This document shows, piece by piece, positions 11,061 to 23,030 of a DNA stretch of 64,000 nt. The DNA is from Hyperoodon ampullatus (lineage: Eukaryota > Chordata > Mammalia > Artiodactyla > Ziphiidae), in the NCBI GenBank assembly GCA_949752795.1, contig OX457062.1, positions 94,601,777-94,665,776 of the forward strand, in the 5' to 3' direction. Under the pieces are notes generated by a model that saw only the letters and a program-made list of their open reading frames with translations, was not told where the DNA came from and did no database searches. The position numbers were made by a program, and so were the translations under genes. Position 1 is the stretch's first letter; each line of letters opens with the position of its first letter.

Positions 11061-11132
11061 TAAAGGTGGCCAAGGACCAGAGAAGCTGGAGAGTCCGTTT
11101 TACTTTTGTCCTTGCATCGATGGCGCCATTCT
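11061..11132 (+). repeat. Dispersed 72-bp duplication, copy B
   Basis: It is the partner of 4598-4668. It ends at the 3' (T-rich) end of an antisense L1, suggesting that the L1 inserted into or next to it. Confidence 0.75.
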
Positions 11133-11611
11133 CTTTTTATTGAGGTATAGTTGATCTACAATGCTGTTAGAAGTGTTAGCTTCAGGTGTACAACCAAGTG
11201 ATTCAGTTATACATATATATATTCTTTTTCAGATTCTTTTCCTTTATAGGTTATTACAAGGTATTGAACATAGTTCCCTGTGCTCTACAGTAGGCCCTTG
11301 TTGGTTATCTATTTTATACATAGCAGTGTGTATCTGTTAACCCCAAGCTCCTGATTTATCCCTCCCCCACTTTCCCTTCTGGTAACCATAAGTTTGTTTT
11401 CTATGTCTGTGAGTCTGTTTCTGTTTTGTAAATAAGTTCCTTTGTATCATTTTTTTCAGATTTCACATATAAGTGATATCGTGTGATATTTGTCTTTCTC
11501 TGTCTGACTTATGTCACTTAGTATGATCATCTCTAGGTCCATCCATGTTGCTGCAAGTAGCATCATTTCATTATTTTTTATGACTGAGTAATACTCCATT
11601 GTGTGTGTGTG

Positions 11612-11644
<33 letters not shown>

Positions 11645-11690
11645 TCTCCCACATCTTCTTTATCCATTCATCCGTCGACATTGCATGTCC
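11133..11690 (-). mobile_element. L1 LINE 3' fragment
   Basis: On the + strand it runs 'tttttattgaggtatagttg', 'atccatgttgctgcaagtag', 'tgactgagtaatactccatt' and 'cacatcttctttatccattc'. This is the antisense of an L1 ORF2 end plus 3'UTR, truncated at its 5' side. A short direct repeat, ttctctt, is at 11129-11135 and 11691-11697. It contains the GATA microsatellite. Confidence 0.85.
11613..11644 (+). repeat. (GATA)8 microsatellite
   Basis: Eight perfect gata units follow a GT run, inside the L1. It is probably polymorphic. Confidence 0.95.
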
Positions 11691-11699
11691 TTCTCTTGA

Positions 11700-12289
11700 A
11701 GGTCTAAATACCCCAGTCCTCCAGAAGCCCACAACCTCTGAGAGACAAGAGATCCAGGAAAAGTTAATCCGAGGTAATCTATGCCAAAGGCCAAGTAGGA
11801 AGTACAGCCAGTGCTCTGAGTTCAGAAACAGCCATGGGATAAGACACCACAGAGCTCTGATAGGGGTTATCTTGACCAATCTGCTCTGGACCAATCAGAG
11901 CAGAATGGGTGAGAGTCATCCATCCCTTCCGGTGCCAGGCACTGGACTAGGCCCTGAGCGTTTGATTATGACCAGATAACACAGTCGCTGTCCTCAGAAA
12001 GTGTGTGGACGAGTGAGCGAGAAAGACACCAGGCAGATAACTACACAAATAATTAACTGACTGCTACTGTCATATGTGAACAGGTTAATATAAAGACTTC
12101 GGGAGGAAGATTTCACACTCACCCTGGGTTGCCTGCTGCAGGCCCAACCAGGGTTGGAAGTGAGGAAGTTTGCATTATACAGAACATGAGCCCACTTCCT
12201 CTTAGTAGACATAAGAAACGGTTGCCTAACATCCAAAGCATAACTAAGACTAGGGCGACATTTTTCCTCTGGGTAAACTGGGAAAAGAA
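11700..12289. other. Flank with a possible L2-type relic
   Basis: From about 11930 to 12060, 'gtgccaggcactggactagg' and 'agataactacacaaataatt' resemble the old 'tattgagcac' repeat seen at 2263. The rest is unassigned. Confidence 0.4.
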
Positions 12290-12425
12290 CCAATGTTTAC
12301 TGAGTGCTTAGTTCCATGTACCAGCATGGTTGATGTCTTCTCATTTAACCCTCACTTTACTCTGTGAAGTGGATGTTAAGCCCACCTGACAGAAGAGGAG
12401 ACTGACGCTCAGGGAGGTTGAGGAA
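12290..12425 (-). repeat. MIR SINE fragment
   Basis: The antisense blocks 'tcttctcatttaaccctcac' and 'gaggagactgacgctcaggg' are present. Confidence 0.7.
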
Positions 12426-12914
12426 CTGGCCCTAGACTGGAACCCATAACTGCCTGAGTCCTAATCCCACCCCTCTTCTGCTGTAACACGCTGCGTCTGG
12501 GACCATCTCTGGATACACTGCTGGGGGCCAACACAGGGAGCGTAGGGGAGGGGAGAGAGAGAAAGCAAAAGGAGCCTGGCAGGCTAAGAAGCCACCAGGT
12601 CAGGGCCCTTGACACCACCTCCTGTTGGCATAGCCAGCCCCTTCTCAGCATCCTGACCAAACCACCACCCACTTAACATTCCGCTCAGTTTTCACTCCTT
12701 CCGACTCCAAATGTTTATCAACACATGCTGTAATGTAATCAGCTCCTGGGAAAATACACACTAGGTAACAGATGCTGACAAGAGTGTCAAACAGATGTCC
12801 CCTCCCTGTCCCTCCCTCCCTCCCAGCCAGAGCCGGCACACCCAGGATGCTGAGGAGCACCTCTTGCCACTCCACCCTTCCAGCCCCAGCAGGGGAGGCC
12901 CTCCTTCCTCAGTA
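12426..12914. other. Unannotated flank, no gene seen
   Basis: Nothing is recognised. Confidence 0.5.
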
Positions 12915-13060
12915 GCCCAACAGTGTGCGGGGCACAGTGCTGGGAGCTCACACATCTTACCGCATCCTCATGGCTGCACTGTAAGGCTATTCTTAGGATG
13001 CCCATTTTGCAGATGCAGGAACTAAGGCACACAGTGATGATGAAACCAAAGTGAAGCAAC
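12915..13060 (-). repeat. MIR SINE fragment
   Basis: The antisense blocks 'ggggcacagtgctgggagct' and 'cccattttgcagatgcagga' are present. Confidence 0.65.
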
Positions 13061-13819
13061 AGCACCATCAGAAGCAAAAGAAGGGATGATCACTCTGCCC
13101 GTTCCTTCACTAGGAGGCCACCTCCCCTGTGGAGCACAGGCCTTTGAAGAAAGCTGTCTCATCACTTTTAAAGTTGTTGGATCTGACGCCTCAGGGCCTG
13201 GCTTCTATGGACTTGACAGGCCAGGTCAAGTCGGGCTGGCAGCCTGTCCCCCATTTCTGCCCCAACCAGGTTGGGGACAGAATGGGTCCTGAAGGCTCAG
13301 GACCGAGCAAAATCGGGAGGCTTCAGATGCAGTGCGAGAGGAGAGAAGGGTCTGGGGAAGGGGGAGGCACCTTCTTTGATCTTTTCTCTTCCCTTCTTCT
13401 ACTACTAGAGCTTAAGGACCCAGAGGCCAGCCCAGACAGAGGGGAGACGCAGGGCACAGAGATGGGGAGAGCCCTGATGGGACAGGACCCCCCCCTCCAA
13501 CTCAGGACCTCTGGACCCTCTGGGATCATCTGTCTGAGGCTGGGCAATCCTCAAGGAAATCCGTATTTGCTTTTCCCTCCAACGCAGTCAATTTGCTCTT
13601 TTCATCTGACAGGAGTTGTAAATGAGACTTTATGGGATTTCTAATGATGGCGGTTTCCCTTTATCAGCCTCCAATTCCCACTTCTCAGCCCAGTTGACTC
13701 CAAGAAATGTTTTGACCAGGAATCCAGAATCTAGCACCAGGCCCCCACCCTGGTTGCTGCTTTCCATAGCGACAGCTAGCAGTTGTCAAACAGGCATCGG
13801 AGGCCAGGAGAAGCTCACG
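13061..13819. other. Unannotated flank, no gene seen
   Basis: Nothing is recognised. An X-box-like half, gctttccatagcgac, lies near 13760. Confidence 0.4.
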
Positions 13820-14040
13820 ACGGAGAAGTCAGATCTGGGTTCCAGGCCGCCTCCCAGATGGTGTATTTAACCTCTCTGGCTTTTGCTTCTTCAACCGTAA
13901 ACCTGGGGTAATAATGCCTGCTCCACCCACCTACCTCACCGGGCTGCTGTGAGGATCAAATGAGATTACAGGCCTCAAAAGCCTTTGAAAAACATAAAGC
14001 AGTCACCCAGCCTGGTTTTGCTATTATTATTATTGGTGTT
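13820..14040 (+). repeat. MIR SINE
   Basis: The sense blocks 'gtatttaacctctctggctt', 'gctgctgtgaggatcaaatg' and 'ctattattattattgg' are present. Confidence 0.8.
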
Positions 14041-14964
14041 GTGATTGTGTGTAGGTGCAACTGGGAAAGCCGATTATGGCAATCTGTGTGTCTCTGAGAG
14101 TGAGCTTGTTTGTGGGCACAGGGGTATATGTACCAGATTTGTGGAAGGACGGAGTTCTTGTGTCGGCACCTGCCTTTAAAGGTGCATACAGGGGATGTAT
14201 GTGGCTATGAGTATATTGGTTCATGGGCACACATTCAAGTATCTTAGTATAATATCATACTAAAATATAGCAATATAATAATCCTATATGCCAGGTATTT
14301 TGCTAAACACTTGATATGGAGGTTGGGCCAGTGTAGGTATGCAGGCATCTATGGGAGGCTAGTTGTGGAGCATTTGTACCATCTGTGTGTCAGTGTTGGG
14401 CGAATGTAACGTGATGTGTGCCTATTCATCTCATGCACATAGCAGGGCATCTCTCCATGTGCTCACCTGAGTTGCAGTGAATCTGAGTGTGTGCACGCAA
14501 GCATGTGTGTGCACGTACATGCATGTGGGCACACACCCACCTCCCTGTACCTGGGGCGATGGTGTAATTGTTCATTATTTATCAGCTGCCTGGGCTGTGG
14601 GAGCCCCTGGCATACCCTGAACTCATTGCCAAGCAGCCATCAGGCCCACACACTCATTGTGGTGACAGCAGCGTGCCTGGGAGGGGAGGTGCCACTCTAC
14701 TCTCTGGAGCCCCAGTCTGTGCCAGGCAGCAGGGCCCCTGCCAGGGGAAGGTACCGATTGACTACTCCACCCTTGAAGCCGCAGGAGTGCTCAGCAGGTG
14801 GGCCAGGCTCGGGGGCCTTGGGAGCAGAAAAGACAACTGGCACCTTCAGGTCCAGAGGACGTGGCTGTAACAGGCCAAACCCAGTGCCTGGCCCAGGAAC
14901 ACCATCTTAGCCTAATAGGGGCTGGGGCTGCCCACTGGCCAGGTGTGAAACATCCTTTCTGTCT
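14041..14964. other. TG-rich flank, no gene seen
   Basis: Degenerate tgtg-rich sequence occurs at 14041-14230 and 14487-14540. A perfect 7-bp hairpin, TTAGTAT/ATACTAA, is at 14244-14263, and a short MIR-like piece follows to about 14330. Confidence 0.45.
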
Positions 14965-15460
14965 CTGCCACACCATCACGGCTCCTCACTGCCCTCAGGA
15001 TTAAGTCCAAACTCCAGTGTACAAGGCCCACACAACCTGGGCATGCACCTCCCAGGCCCCCCGCTTCCCACTCCTCTTGCACCGCACCCACCAGACTGAA
15101 CTCTCAGTCCTTTGAGGCACCCAGCCCCCTGGGCCTTCTCACTGCCTTTCCTTCTGCCTGATTTTTCCATGCGACATGCCTGGCTAGCCAGTTCTCGCCC
15201 CTCGGGGATCAGCTCACCTCTGCAGGAAAGCTTCCTGACCCCAGATTAGGGAGGGGTCCCCACTCACCTGACACGCCCATAGGCCCGTAGATTTCCTTAT
15301 CATCCCACTTCCTAATAGAACCTTTCTTCCTCATTAGACTTTGGCCCCAGCCACAAACGGAGCATGTCTCAGTAGTACATGGCTTTATTCCAATGCCTAG
15401 CATGGTACCAGGTCATAGGTGGTGCATAAATATTTGTTGAATGAATTATTTTTAAAAGCC
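14965..15460 (+). repeat. L2 LINE 3' region
   Basis: 'gattaagtccaaactccagt', 'aggaaagcttcctgacccca' and the terminal 'aaatatttgttgaatgaatt' are the classic order of the L2 3' end. Confidence 0.9.
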
Positions 15461-15619
15461 TGTTGAGAGAGAGTGGCTGTCTCAAGCTCTCCACGTATCT
15501 ACATCACAGTGTGCATTTGAACAGGCACTTGAGTTCTCAGATCTCAAGGCTGGGGAGAACCACTCCTTTCCCCACTCCGTCCCCCCATCCTACCCCACCA
15601 ATCATCATCATCATCCCAA

Positions 15620-15800
15620 CAGGGCTGAAGATGGTAGAGTTTACAAAGTGCTTTTACAAAGGTCTTGGAAGTCATCAGCATCCCTTTACAAATGAGGAAA
15701 CTGAGGCACAGAGAGGTTAAAGTGTCTCGTTCATAGGGGGCCAGCTCACTGTTTGCCCAGAGCTTTCCTAGTTTTAGCGCTGAAAGTTCCATGTCCCAGG
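15620..15800 (-). repeat. MIR SINE fragment
   Basis: The antisense core 'acaaatgaggaaactgaggc' followed by 'acagagaggttaaagtgtct' is present. Confidence 0.75.
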
Positions 15801-18057
15801 AACCCCCTCAGCCCCAGGCAGAATGGGACAGTTGACCACCCTTCTTGTCTGGGATGCAAACCTAGGACTCCTGACTCCAAATAAGGTGTCCGCTCCCTGC
15901 CCAACTGCCTCCTGAGGGTCCTCAAAATTCAGTGACCCACCCTTTGGATGGCCTCTCCAGACCACTTGGCACTGCCCTGGAGCAACTCTCTCCAGAAGCA
16001 TGTGTCCAGGAGTACAGGGCATTAATACTAACCTCAATCAAATAGAATTCAAAAAGATGCTCATTTCTGGAGGGAAAGCACTTTACATAATATAGAAGAA
16101 AACTAAGTCTACTATTAAAATAACTTCATAATGATATTAAAGCAAATTTTAAAAATAAAAAAAAACTTCACTCACAAAACATTTTCATTTCTCCATGTTG
16201 CCTTTGTATTTTTCTCTTTCTAAGTGCGGATTTTTTACAGAACCCCGATGAAGTGTAAGTATCATGCTTGTTCTCTTTTTCACTTCACATTACAGAACTC
16301 TCGCTTAGATTTGCCTCATTCTGAATCCTCCATGTCACTAACACCCATTAGCTTAGATCACAGGGAGTTTGGGCTCAGGGCTGTCTCCTTCCTGAAAGAC
16401 CCCTTTCTCAGCAGGGGTTGCTAACTCAGGGCTCCAGCTGGGCTCCTGCGGGTTGCCATGTAAACACTGTCCTTGGCATGTGTGCTGTTTGCAGGGCAGA
16501 GGGACACAGCTTTCATCAGATCCTGAAAAGATCAGCGCCCTAGAGAAGGACACTTAGCCTCACGTCCACTCCCAGGGCGAGCATCCACCATGCACTTTCT
16601 CTGCAGGGCTGGGCTGACCCAGGAACTCTGTTCCTCCTTTACAATAAATTCCATTTCTTGGCTTCCATATGGCTCTCAAAAAAAATCCGTTTCCTCTCCA
16701 TGATCCTGATAATTATCCTGACCACAACGTGCCCCTCCAGCCTGAATCTAAAGGCAACATGGAAGGGGAGAGAGTGTGGGTGGGAGGTTGAGTGTCTTCT
16801 TTCTTTCTCTAAGTCTTTTTCCCTTTCACCTCTTTCTGCATTGGGTATGCTCCAGGCTGGAATTTGACCCATCCTCTTCCCATCTCTTGGTCTAAGCTCC
16901 CTGGTCCATGGGTATCTTCACTGAAACCCTCTTCTTGGCACCACTGTTGAATTTTAAGTATTCCCACCCCAAATGAGGAATGCTCCCCCCGTCATATCCA
17001 GAATTCCCTAGGGTTTTGGATGTGGTGATTCACAGGAACGTGTTGAGGGTCTTCCAAGCAGAGGCACGGTGTAGACTGATTTACCTTCTGGAATCCCTTC
17101 TTTCTGGAGAATTGGGTGGTTCAAGAGGGAACTGGGGCCTTTCAATCATCGATCAGAGCTCCAGCCCTCAGAGCCACAGAGATCCCTAGGAAACCATGGC
17201 CCACAAGGGAGAGGCTAGCTGCCTATTAGCCACTGAGGTACCACTTTGACATAGTAGATCATCGGACCTGGGGGGCAGCTGCGTTCCACTGATCTGTCAT
17301 CTTCAAGAGCAATGGCAGCCGTGGCAATGGGGAGGCTCTGCAGGAATCTCTGTAAGAATAACAATAATTAAACGTTTCTAAGCACTGTGGGATACGGGAT
17401 ACGGAGGCACCATCATAATCACCACAGCTACCAGGGCGATGATAACAGTAATTAGATGCTGTGGTTTCCCGACTACCCCCGGGGAGCACTGCCTGGGGTG
17501 AGGCTGGCCTGTCAGGTTAATGAAGTGGGCACCAATACCAGCCAGTCCTCTCTGGGGCTGGCTAGGGCTTTGGCCACACTTCCTCCATGAGATTCCTCCT
17601 CTTCTCTCGCCTTGCCCTCAGCCTCCACTGACCCCAGACTGGGGACTGGGGACACAGGAGAGGGTGACTCCCATTCAGCATATCACTCTAATGTAGGTTC
17701 AAGTTCATCTCGTCCTATCAACAGATTTCAGGGGATTGGGGAATCTTGGGGACTTCTTAACAGGACTCCCCTCACATCAAAGTGAGTTTTATTAGCCAAT
17801 TAGTGAATGACACAGAGGGGTCTGGGAGATGGCCAGGAGGGGAAGTCTTTATTGTATTGACTTTGGGCCTTCCCCAAGCCCAACAGCTGCCTCTCTGGAA
17901 GAGCCTGTGGAAGCCGAGGGGGGACGGTGGGGACAGTTTCCTGGGTAGGGCACCTTCCTCAGGGCTGGTCTCTGTCTAGTCACTGCCCTCAGCTGTGGAG
18001 AAGGTAAGAAAGGTGAGCCCAAGGGCCTGTCCTTTGAGCAGACTGTCATTCCTGTAG
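15801..18057. other. Unannotated flank, no gene seen
   Basis: 16020-16220 is strongly A/T-rich. An RFX-type X-box is at 16452-16465. A weak MIR-like piece may lie at 17345-17460. The rest is unassigned. Confidence 0.45.
16452..16465 (+). promoter_or_regulatory. RFX X-box-like motif
   Basis: GTTGCCATGTAAAC is close to the imperfect palindrome GTTGCCATGGAAAC bound by RFX factors. The call is by motif only. Confidence 0.4.
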
Positions 18058-18285
18058 TCATTGAGTCTCAGAGCCAGGAGGGAATGTGGAATTCATCTGG
18101 TATACTCTCCAGGTCAGAGCAAGAATCCCATCCAGGGCATCCCTGATAAATGGACCTGGGGCTTCAGTCTGAAAAGGGACAGGGAGTTCACTCCATTGTC
18201 GGTTCCCTGAACAGTCTTCCTTAGGCTAAGTTGAAATCTACTTCCCCAACGTATATGTCCATTGGTCTTGATTCTTCTCTGTGAA
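18058..18285 (-). repeat. L3/CR1 LINE 3' fragment
   Basis: The antisense CR1 order is visible: 'gagccaggagggaatgtgga', 'cagggagttcactccattgt', 'agtcttccttaggctaagtt' and 'gaaatctacttccccaacgt'. Confidence 0.75.
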
Positions 18286-18439
18286 AGCACAGAGGCTAGG
18301 CTTGTTCCTTTTCCCGTCAGGGTTTTGGGAGCTTGCTAATCACACCTCACTTCCACCTCCTTTGGCCTTCTCCCTTATGAGGTCTGAGGCCACCTTCCAG
18401 CCTCTCTCTGCAGTTAACTCCAACTCCTACTTTACTGCA

Positions 18440-19215
18440 ATGACCTTATTATTAACTTCCCTGCTTTCCACCCCCAAAACTTCCATCTTCACTGCTCTCT
18501 TCACCTTCCCTCCAGGCTCAGAGAAAAATGAGTCTTCTCTTTTCCAAGGCTAACCCCTTCTCCACCCTAGTCCCACCAGCCACGCTTCCTCCAGGGCCTG
18601 CCCCACGAAGTACACCCCCTTTCACTTCTTACACTTGTTTGGCCAGTCTTCACCGTCCACTAGCTCTCTTCCTTCTGCCTCAGGATGCTCAGGAGCTTTT
18701 GATTTCCCATCACAAAGGGGCAAACAAGCCCCTTGGTCTCCGTCGTGCTAATCCTCTTCAAGATTCCCATCCATTTTACTCATTCTGTTCACCACCAAAT
18801 TCCTCAAGAGCGGGGTGGACACCAGCTGCCTCTGCTTTCTCACCTTCCACAGTCTTCTGCTGCCACTTTGATCTGGGTTCTGCCCCCAACACCACCCTCT
18901 CAAAGGTCACTGGCGTTTTTGCCACTGTATCCAGAGGCCTCCTCTGATTCCCACCTGCTCTCTGCAGCATCAGCCACTATTGGAAACCTCCTCCTCCTCC
19001 ATTAAATTCTCTCCTCGCTTGGCTTCCATGACAACCCTCTCTCCTCGCCCCCCCTCCCCCCTCACTGACCAGTCCTCATCTGTCTGTCCGACCCACGTTA
19101 TTGCCAGATTCATCTCCTGGAAGCCCAGCTCTGACAGCTCCCAATAAGCACTGCTCTGTTCAGAAACCTTCAATGGCTCACCATTGCCTGCAGGAAATAA
19201 AACAAAAATCATGGA
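18440..19215 (+). repeat. L2 LINE with relic reverse-transcriptase region
   Basis: The + strand follows the L2 ORF order: 'gggtggacaccagctgcctc', 'caaaggtcactggcgttttt', 'cttggcttccatgacaaccc' and 'ttcaatggctcaccattgcc'. Stops and frameshifts break it. It is a dead copy and no intact protein can be read. Confidence 0.75.
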
Positions 19216-19440
19216 GTCATAAAATGATGCAACTATGTGCAATGCATAATATACAATGTAATAATATGTCAGGGGGTTCAAACTTTTTAAGCAGCAGAGT
19301 CCATTATGAAGACTCTTTCTCAGAAGCCCAATGTTTGAAGAGCATGAAGACAGTACTGTCTTTAAACATGGTCCCTATTGAAGCAGGGAATAGGGATCCC
19401 AGGAAATTCTAGGGCTTTCAAACCACAGTTAGAAAACCAC
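19216..19440. other. Unassigned repeat-like sequence
   Basis: The end, 'caaaccacagttagaaaacc', resembles the terminal region of an antisense hAT-type MER element. The assignment is uncertain. Confidence 0.3.
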
Positions 19441-19530
19441 TGAAAAAATTAAATTCATCAGTCTGCGGGTGAGAAAACAGGCCCAGAGAGGAGAAGTGAC
19501 TGGTAGAAAGTTGCACAAGATGTATTTAGT
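19441..19530 (-). repeat. MIR SINE fragment
   Basis: 'gggtgagaaaacaggcccag' and 'gaggagaagtgactggtaga' are an antisense MIR core. Confidence 0.6.
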
Positions 19531-19870
19531 CAATCAACACATTTTCATAAAGTGCCTACTGAGTGCCAGACACGTTCTAGGTGCCAGCAATAAAGCAGAG
19601 GACAAGACACAAGAGGTCCTGCCCTGGAGGGGCTGACAGCCCAGCAGGGAGTGAATCAAGTATTATAAACCACTACTGAAAGTGGTGACAAGTTTGCGAA
19701 GGAAACTGTGGGAGCATATAGGAAGGGACTGGCCTGGTCTGAAGGGCAAAGTGGGCCACCCTGGGGAAGTGACACATGTAAACTGAGCCCTGAAGGATAG
19801 ATAAGTAGCTGGTCAAAAGAAGTAGAAAAGCATTGAGGCAGATGGAACAGCTTCGGTGAAGCCCAAGGAA
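19531..19870 (-). repeat. Ancient 'gtgccaggcac' repeat (L2-related?)
   Basis: 'agtgcctactgagtgccaga', 'ctgccctggaggggctgaca' and 'aggcagatggaacagcttcg' keep the order of the same old repeat as at 2263, 48130 and 55600. Its family name is uncertain. Confidence 0.45.
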
Positions 19871-20064
19871 GCAAGTTTGGTAGCCGGAACCTCCGGAAAG
19901 CCCAGCGGCTCCTACTCAAAGCCCTGGAGCAGGCTGAGAAAGGGCTGCAGAAGCAGGCAGCCTCAACGGCCTTACTGAGAACTTGACACTGGCCTCAGAG
20001 GCTGGCTGGCCAAGGAAGGCTTCTCAGGCATTGGGACCTAATCATTTGCTTTGGAAGACAATCC

Positions 20065-20335
20065 ACTGCTAAATCAATGGGGTATTGTGTATTGGATCCT
20101 GGAACATAAAGTAGACATTAGCGGAAGAAAAAGACATCTGAATAAATTCTGTAGTTGAGTTAATAGTATTATACCAATACTTATTTCTTAGGTTTAACAA
20201 AGGTACCATGGTTATGTAAAACATTAATATTAGGGGAAGCTGGATGAAGGACACATGAAAACTCTGTACCATTTTTACATCTCTTCTGTAAGCCCAAAAC
20301 TATTTCAAAATAAAAAGTTTTAAAAATACATATAT
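20065..20335 (+). repeat. L1M 3' end
   Basis: 'aggtaccatggttatgtaaa', 'aggggaagctggatgaagga' and 'tatttcaaaataaaaagttt' are the 3'UTR end of an old L1M element. Confidence 0.75.
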
Positions 20336-20379
20336 CCCTCTGGCACCGTGGCAGAGAGGAGCAAAACTGGATGCAGGGA

Positions 20380-20665
20380 GAGAGATTACAGTAATAACGA
20401 TGACTAACACTTAAACCGTTCTTCCTGTACACCAGGCATTGTTTCAAGTACTTAATGTGTTTAACTCATTTAATCCTTGCAAGTCCATGAGTAAGTATTT
20501 TATTCTCCCTCATTTTACACATGAGGAAGGTGAGGACAGAGAGGTTAAGTCAGTGGCCCAAGGACACACAGCTACTGACTGACAGAACTGGAGTTTGAGG
20601 ATTCAAATCTAGGCAGTCTAGCTCCAGGGTCCTGTGTGCTTGAGCACTACATTGTACTCCCTCCC
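20380..20665 (-). repeat. MIR SINE, nearly full length
   Basis: The antisense blocks 'tttaactcatttaatccttg', 'cattttacacatgaggaagg', 'aaggacacacagctactgac' and 'taggcagtctagctccaggg' are present. Confidence 0.88.
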
Positions 20666-20944
20666 CTCAGTGTGCACTGGCTCTACTGCAAGGATATTGC
20701 AAGGATCAGGCAGAAATCATGAGCGCACGGACTAGGGTGATAACAGTAGAAATGGAGCCATGTCACTAGACTTAAGACATCTATTGGAGGCATACTCGAC
20801 ATTTGCTTTTGAATTGGAATATGATGGTCAAAGAAGAGGGAAGAAGCAAGAATGACTCCTGGGCTTCCTTCCGGCCTAAGAGTAGGGACCAGAATTTAGT
20901 CTCCTGAGGCTTGGTCCTATGTTTCTTCCCGTCACTGAGGGAAA
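20666..20944. other. Unannotated flank
   Basis: Nothing is recognised. Confidence 0.5.
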
Positions 20945-21360
20945 CATTCCAGACCTTTCACAATCTAGTTGCACCTACTTGACCCTTTCTCTTATGATCT
21001 TCAAAATGCAAAACAAGCTGGACCACCTGCTGCTCCCAAACAGGCCCCAACCTCTCCAACTTTCATGTCCTTGTACAAGTGTTTCCCTCCTCTGAAAGTG
21101 TCCCCTCCATCTCCCTTGGTCCAAATCTGATCAACACTTCAAGGCCACCTCTTCCAGAAGCCTTCCCTGCTCTCCACAATGAGAAGCACTCAGTCTCTCC
21201 TCTGGACGCCAGTATTTTGTTGGCTCTCTTTGGCAGCAAACAACTTCCATCCTATAATATAGTTATTTGAGTAAGGTCTCGGCTCTTGCTCACTTTGGTG
21301 ACCTCAGTACATAGCATAGTAGATGCTCAAAAAGATATTTGTTCAGTGAATCATCTATCT
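20945..21360 (+). repeat. L2 LINE 3' region
   Basis: 'gcaaaacaagctggaccacc', 'ttccagaagccttccctgct' and 'cataGcatagtagatgctca' followed by a 'gatatttgttcagtgaatc' terminus are L2. Confidence 0.85.
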
Positions 21361-21430
21361 GAGTAAACAAGCTCTATCTTATTTCTCTTTGTCCCTTCCT
21401 GGCTCCCTTTTCTGTCTACTGCAACCCACC

Positions 21431-21480
21431 GCACACGCACACACGCACACACACACACTCACACACACACAACACATACA
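21431..21480 (+). repeat. (AC)n microsatellite, imperfect
   Basis: cacacgcac and cacacacac units extend for about 50 bp. Confidence 0.9.
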
Positions 21481-21889
21481 AGCTGGCACCCATGTTGGTG
21501 CTTTGCGTGTTTCAGGGACTGGTTTAATCCGCCTCCATCTTCTCCACCCAACCCATCCCCAGGCAGCCATGCCAACCCCCAGGCACACTCTCAGTGGAAG
21601 CCCATTTAATAGCAGAAGATCAAAGAAGCCTTACCCAAGGATGGAGAGATGGGAGAACATAAGCGGGGAACTAGCAGGCATTGGTGCATCTGGAATTGCC
21701 CCTTCAACCTATCCAGTCCAGCTCCTACAAGTGGTCCTGTCCTGGAGGAGGTGACAGCCCAATGGTGAGTGAATAAGTATTCAGAAGCAGAGTCTGAGAC
21801 CACTGCAGTGAACTCAGTCCAGCACTGGTCCTTAAAGTATAGGGCCAGACTGGACTACCACAAACCAAATTGATAAGGCATTCTCCAGG
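21481..21889. other. Unannotated flank
   Basis: 'ctgtcctggaggaggtgaca' near 21737 resembles a piece of the old repeat seen at 19531. The rest is unassigned. Confidence 0.35.
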
Positions 21890-22300
21890 TAAAACCCTCC
21901 TGGTGGCTACCTGGTATTCACTGCAGGTCTCTCCTTTCCCCAAGTCTTAGGCTCAGGTACAGCTTAATGCCTCTCTCCTCCAGCACTTGCCTCTGTCTGA
22001 TAGATAACTCACTCAGCCCCTGTGTGCCTTCCCCACAGAAGCCTTCCCTGATCCCCACCCCACCCCAGACTGAACTGGACACTTTCTCTGAGACCCATTA
22101 TATCATGTGTGCACATCTCCGGGACACACCACACACATTAAATGCTTGTTTATAACATCTGTTTCTGTTTGTCTTCCCCCTCTGCCCCCTAACTAGACTG
22201 AGTGCGCTTAGGGCAATGACGATGTCTCTGTATCCCCAAGCCTGGTATGGTGTCTGGTACAAAGAAAGCCCAATTACATTTGTTAAGTGTAAAAGATGGA
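21890..22300 (+). repeat. L2 LINE 3' region
   Basis: 'acagaagccttccctgatcc', 'cctaactagactgagtgcgc' and 'ggtatggtgtctggtacaaa' follow the L2 3' order. Confidence 0.8.
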
Positions 22301-23030
22301 TGTATGAGTGTGAATGTTTACGTGAGCGCTTTAGTCTACAGACTTCAGCAGGAAACCAAGAGACACTCCAGGGCCAGATCCCAAATAGTGGGAAAGCGGT
22401 GTCCTCCTTGCCCATCCTCTTTCTGCTCCGCCTACTCCCAGGAACTAGAATTTACGTTTTATCAGGAATGGGCCACTTCCCATCTGCTCCTGCCTGCTGG
22501 GCAAAAAGGGCAGCAATGGGCAAAGGGAGCATTGTCTGGTCAGGCGTCCGGGAAGAACTTTCTTCTCCTTAGTGGGAAACTCTGTCTGTCTCCTCTTGAG
22601 GGAGAGGGTTGGGTCCAGAGGGAAGGAACAGAGAGCAGGCGCCGGGCTGCCAAGGGTCCAGAGGGCCCAGCCGCCTTGGCAGGAAGCCAACCACACCCGG
22701 ATGTGGTGGGTGGTGAATGGGATGGGGCGGAGAATCCCTGCCTTGCCGCGGACACTGGATGGGTCCCTTTCGCGGGTATCCTGCAAATCGCTCAAAACAG
22801 AGGTTCCGCAAAGGGGGCAGAGCAAGATTTCTTGCTCTATTTAGGGAGGGGAGGGGGCTTCAGTTTTTGGAAAAGGAACTCCTGAAGGGAGCGTGTATTA
22901 GAAAAGACCAGAAACCTCAGTGGCCCCATCTCACCCACGAATGCCCACCACCGACTTCCCTGGCAGCTTCCGGAGGATACCCCCGCATAGCTGCCTCTCC
23001 ATTTAGCGTTCAGGTGATGAGAGAAGCAGG
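22301..23030. other. Unannotated proximal flank of NECTIN1
   Basis: GC content rises toward the CpG island. A GGGGCGG box lies near 22723. No coding exon or divergent gene is recognisable, although a divergent noncoding transcript is possible. Confidence 0.45.

Noticed and set aside
11613..11644. Possible CRISPR-like or minisatellite array
   Set aside because: It is a simple (GATA)8 microsatellite without spacers.
18440..19215. Possible reverse-transcriptase gene
   Set aside because: It is an L2 relic with broken frames, not an intact ORF.
22247..22885. 212-codon open frame upstream of the promoter
   Set aside because: It starts inside an L2 relic and shows no known domain. GC-rich DNA lacks stop codons by chance.
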